Shown here piece after piece: positions 5,129-7,686 of a DNA stretch of 7,686 nt (positions are counted from its first letter, which is position 1; each line of letters begins with the position of its first letter). The DNA is from Rhodospirillales bacterium (GTDB taxonomy: Bacteria > Pseudomonadota > Alphaproteobacteria > CACIAM-22H2): the NCBI GenBank assembly GCA_016195145.1, contig JACQAF010000185.1:1-7686 (forward strand), in the 5' to 3' direction. Under the pieces are notes generated by a model. That model had not been told where the DNA came from. It saw nothing but the letters and a program-made list of their open reading frames with translations, and ran no database searches. Both the position numbers and the translations under genes were made by a program.

Positions 5129-6454
5129 ATGCCCGCACGTCATATCTGGCCGCTGATCGGGGTGGCGGTGGCCCTGTCCGGCTGCGGCATCGGCGACTGG
5201 TTCAGCGGCCCCGAAAAAAAGCCGATCCCGGGCGATCGAATCAGCGTCTTGCAGCGAGACCAGTCGGTCGAGGCCGATCCGCGCCTGGCGGCGCTGGAGG
5301 TGGAATTGCCGGCACCAGTCGCCAACAATGCCTGGCCGCAATCCGGTGGTACGCCCGGACATGCCATGGGCCATCTGGCAGCAGGCAAGTTTGGCGTCGC
5401 CTGGCGGATCAGCGCGGGCGAGGGGTCGGGCAGCTCGGGGCGGATATCGTCGCCGCCGGTGATCGCCGATGGCCGGATCTATCTCATCGATGCAGGCAGC
5501 GAGGTGAACGCCTTCGATGCGGCAACTGGCGCCGCGCTGTGGCGGTTCGACGTCAAGCCCGAGAACGAACGGGCGGGCGGGGCGGGCGGTGGCGGCGTTG
5601 CATTCGATGAGGGGCGGCTTTATGTCAGCACCGGCTTTGCCCAGGTGCTTGCCCTCGAAGCGGCGAGCGGCAAGGAAATCTGGCGCCAGACGGTGACCGC
5701 GCCGCTGCGCGGCGGACCGACGGTTGTCGGCGGCCGGGTGTTCGCGATCAGCGCCGATAACCAGCTGCAGGCGTTCGATGCCGAAACCGGCCGCAAGCTA
5801 TGGAATTTCAGCGGCCTGACCGAATCGGCCGGCCTATTCGGCAGCGCCAGCCCGGCCGCCGAGGGCAACGTCGTCATTGCGGCGTTTTCTTCGGGCGAGG
5901 TGTTCGCCTTGCGGGCCGATAACGGACGGCTCCTCTGGTCCGATTCGCTGGCCGGGGTGTTGCGGTCAGGCGCGGTTTCGTCGCTTGCCGACGTGCGCGG
6001 GCTTCCGGTCATCGATCGCGGGCAGGTCTTCGCGGTCAGCCATGGCGGACGGATGATCGCAATCGACCTGCGCTCGGGCAACCGAATCTGGGATCAGACG
6101 ATCGGCAGTCTCTCGACGCCGTGGCTGGCCGGCGATTTCATTTTCATGACCACGGTCGAATCCGAGCTGATTGCGATGACCCGGCGCGACGGCCGCGTCA
6201 GATGGGTGCGAAGCCTGCAACGCTTTCGCGACGAAAAGGCGCGCCGCGACCGCATCATCTGGACCGCCCCCATTTTGGCCGGCGGCAAACTGTTTCTCGC
6301 CAACTCTCGCGGCGAGGGGGTCATGGTCTCGCCGCAGAGCGGAGAAATCCTCGACCGTTTGTCCTTGCCGGGGGGCGTTTCGGTGCCGCCGGTGGTTGCC
6401 AATAACACGGTGTACGTGTTGACCGACGACGGCAATCTCGTCGCGTTGCGCTAG
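5129..6454 (+). CDS. bamB: Outer membrane assembly lipoprotein BamB
   Basis: The 441-residue protein begins with a short lipoprotein signal peptide (MPARHIWPLIGVAVALSG) ending in the lipobox LSGC, so Cys19 should be lipidated. The following glycine at +2 fits export to the outer membrane. The body is a series of PQQ-like beta-propeller blades, each closed by a Trp-containing strand: GAALWRFDVK, KEIWRQTV, GRKLWNFSG, GRLLWSDSL, GNRIWDQTIG and VRWVRSLQ. Repeated (F/I)DAxTG(A/R) turns lie between them. BamB is a scaffold of the BAM complex that folds outer-membrane proteins, binding BamA through the propeller. ATG 5129 is the natural start, as it gives a complete signal sequence. The gene lies between the TPR gene (16 bp) and der (15 bp), as in many proteobacteria. 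A PQQ dehydrogenase is unlikely because of the length, lipobox and gene context. Confidence 0.94.
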   Translation: MPARHIWPLIGVAVALSGCGIGDWFSGPEKKPIPGDRISVLQRDQSVEADPRLAALEVELPAPVANNAWPQSGGTPGHAMGHLAAGKFGVAWRISAGEGSGSSGRISSPPVIADGRIYLIDAGSEVNAFDAATGAALWRFDVKPENERAGGAGGGGVAFDEGRLYVSTGFAQVLALEAASGKEIWRQTVTAPLRGGPTVVGGRVFAISADNQLQAFDAETGRKLWNFSGLTESAGLFGSASPAAEGNVVIAAFSSGEVFALRADNGRLLWSDSLAGVLRSGAVSSLADVRGLPVIDRGQVFAVSHGGRMIAIDLRSGNRIWDQTIGSLSTPWLAGDFIFMTTVESELIAMTRRDGRVRWVRSLQRFRDEKARRDRIIWTAPILAGGKLFLANSRGEGVMVSPQSGEILDRLSLPGGVSVPPVVANNTVYVLTDDGNLVALR

Positions 6455-6469
6455 CGGCGGGGAATCGAC

Positions 6470-7686
6470 ATGGCGTTCACGGTCGCCATTATCGGGCGTC
6501 CCAATGTCGGCAAGTCGACGCTGTTCAACCGGCTGGTCGGCCGGCGCACGGCGCTGGTCGACGATACGCCGGGCCTGACCCGCGACCGCCGCCAGGGCGA
6601 GGCGCAACTCGGCGATCTCATTTTCTCCGCCATCGACACCGCCGGTCTTGAAGACGCCGCGCCGAAAACGCTGGCGGCGCGCATGCGCGCCCAGACGGAG
6701 CGCGCGGTCGCCGACGCCGATCTGGTTCTGTTCGTGATCGACGCCCGCCAGGGGCTGACGGCCGACGACCAGCATTTCGCCCGCTGGCTGCGCAAGGCCG
6801 GGCGGCCGATCGTGCTGGTCGCCAATAAATGCGAAAGCCGGACGGCGATTCCGGGGCTGGGCGAGGCGGCTGCGCTCGGTTTCGGCGAGCCGGTTGCCAT
6901 CGCGGCCGAACATGGCGAGGGGCTGGCCGATCTTCACGCCGCCTTGCTGCCCCTGATGCCGGAATCGGCGATCATCCAGGACGAGCCGGAGGAGGATGCC
7001 GCCAACGCGGATAACGCCGTCGCCGAGGAACGCCCGATCCGCATCGCTATCATCGGCCGCCCCAATGTCGGCAAGTCGACGTTGGTCAACCGGCTGCTGG
7101 GCGCGGAGCGGATGCTGACCGGGCCGGAGCCGGGGATCACGCGCGATGCGATCGAGGTGCCGTGGGCATGGAAGGGCCGCGGCTTCCGCCTCGTCGACAC
7201 GGCCGGCCTGCGCAAGCGGGCGCGGATCGACAATCCCATTGAGCGCATGTCGGGCGTCGAGACGCTGCGCGTCGTGCGCGAGGCGCAAGTCGTCGTGCTG
7301 GTGCTCGATGCGACGCTGATGCTGGAAAAGCAGGACCTGACCATCGCCCGCCTGGTGGTCGAGGAAGGGCGGGCGCTGGTCATCGCGGTCAATAAATGGG
7401 ATCTGATCGACGATCAGCGGGCGGCGCTGCGCAAGCTGCGCGACCGGCTGGAAATCTCGCTGCCGCAGGTCAAGGGCGTGCCGTTCGTGCCCCTGTCGGC
7501 GTTGCACGGGCGCAAGCTCGACGAGCTGATGCGCGCCGTGATCGATATCTACGATCTCTGGAACTCCCGCGTGCCGACGCCCAAGCTCAATCGCTGGCTC
7601 GAAGGCGTGACCGAGGCGCACCCGCCGCCGCTGGTCGGGGGCCGCCGGCCGCGCCTGCGCTTCATCAAGCAGACGACGACGCGCCC
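6470..7686 (+). CDS. der: Ribosome-assembly GTPase Der (EngA), 3' end cut by window
   Basis: The frame runs from ATG 6470 to the window end (405 codons and two bases); the family is usually ~450-480 residues, so most of the C-terminal KH-like domain is outside. Two G domains in tandem identify Der. The first has GRPNVGKS at 9-16, DTAG at 56-59 and NKCE at 119-122. The second has GRPNVGKS at 196-203, DTAGLRKRARI at 243-253 and NKWD at 308-311. An acidic linker (EDEPEED-like, ~165-185) joins them. The end (PRLRFIKQTTTRP) is the start of the KH domain. Der helps mature the 50S subunit and is essential in most bacteria. NKCE in place of NKxD in the first domain is common in alphaproteobacterial Der. 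A GGGGA ribosome site lies just upstream, within the 15 bp gap after bamB. Confidence 0.97.
   Translation, partial: MAFTVAIIGRPNVGKSTLFNRLVGRRTALVDDTPGLTRDRRQGEAQLGDLIFSAIDTAGLEDAAPKTLAARMRAQTERAVADADLVLFVIDARQGLTADDQHFARWLRKAGRPIVLVANKCESRTAIPGLGEAAALGFGEPVAIAAEHGEGLADLHAALLPLMPESAIIQDEPEEDAANADNAVAEERPIRIAIIGRPNVGKSTLVNRLLGAERMLTGPEPGITRDAIEVPWAWKGRGFRLVDTAGLRKRARIDNPIERMSGVETLRVVREAQVVVLVLDATLMLEKQDLTIARLVVEEGRALVIAVNKWDLIDDQRAALRKLRDRLEISLPQVKGVPFVPLSALHGRKLDELMRAVIDIYDLWNSRVPTPKLNRWLEGVTEAHPPPLVGGRRPRLRFIKQTTTR

Noticed and set aside
6824..6835. NKCE instead of NKxD in the first G domain of Der as a possible defect
   Set aside because: An NKxE form in this domain is common in alphaproteobacterial Der, so it is a lineage trait rather than damage.
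5966..7621. A 551-codon open frame on the minus strand opposite bamB and der
   Set aside because: It is the antisense shadow of two clear, codon-biased genes, and its His/Arg/Asp/Gln-rich translation shows no domain.
1..7686. Insertion sequence, CRISPR array, tRNA or phage attachment site
   Set aside because: No transposase or integrase frame, no regularly spaced repeats, and no tRNA-like fold were seen. The only long repeat is the eamA fragment.

Overview
The window looks like chromosomal DNA from a high-GC alphaproteobacterium, most likely Rhodospirillales-like. The evidence is a DUF2794 gene (a family known mainly from alphaproteobacteria), a CtrA-type TTAA-N7-TTAAC box, and a TPR protein-bamB-der cluster with strongly GC-biased codons. 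No rRNA, tRNA, transposase or CRISPR was seen.

Left part (1-2442), a rearranged accessory stretch. It opens with the C-terminal half of an alpha/beta hydrolase. A small membrane-anchored DUF3592-like gene follows and breaks off in the middle of its domain, at about position 780. Joined to the break is a ~75 bp, nearly identical copy of an internal piece of the eamA transporter gene that lies 1050 bp downstream. Next comes a divergent marR/eamA pair: a MarR-family repressor on the minus strand and a drug/metabolite exporter on the plus strand. Their 69 bp spacer holds two 18 bp palindromes that are probably MarR operators. The 3' end of eamA runs into a ~25-codon remnant of the 3' end of guaA (GMP synthase), read in another frame. 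Both edges of the marR-eamA module are therefore scars in other genes: truncated DUF3592 on the left and a guaA tail on the right.

Middle part (2443-4249). This holds a PilZ-domain protein (minus strand), a YhhQ/VUT-family queuosine-precursor transporter (plus), a CtrA-like box, an 80-residue conserved-looking small protein (plus), and a convergent DUF2794 gene (minus).

Right part (4250-7686), core housekeeping. A promoter-like region leads into a probable operon of a YfgM-like membrane-anchored TPR protein, the outer-membrane assembly lipoprotein BamB, and the ribosome-assembly GTPase Der, which is cut by the window end. The gaps are 16 and 15 bp. This gene order is widely conserved in proteobacteria.

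I found no complete new system. The most informative content is the genome archaeology around marR-eamA (guaA tail, split DUF3592 gene, templated eamA fragment), the twin-operator divergent promoter, and the CtrA box in front of the small gene.
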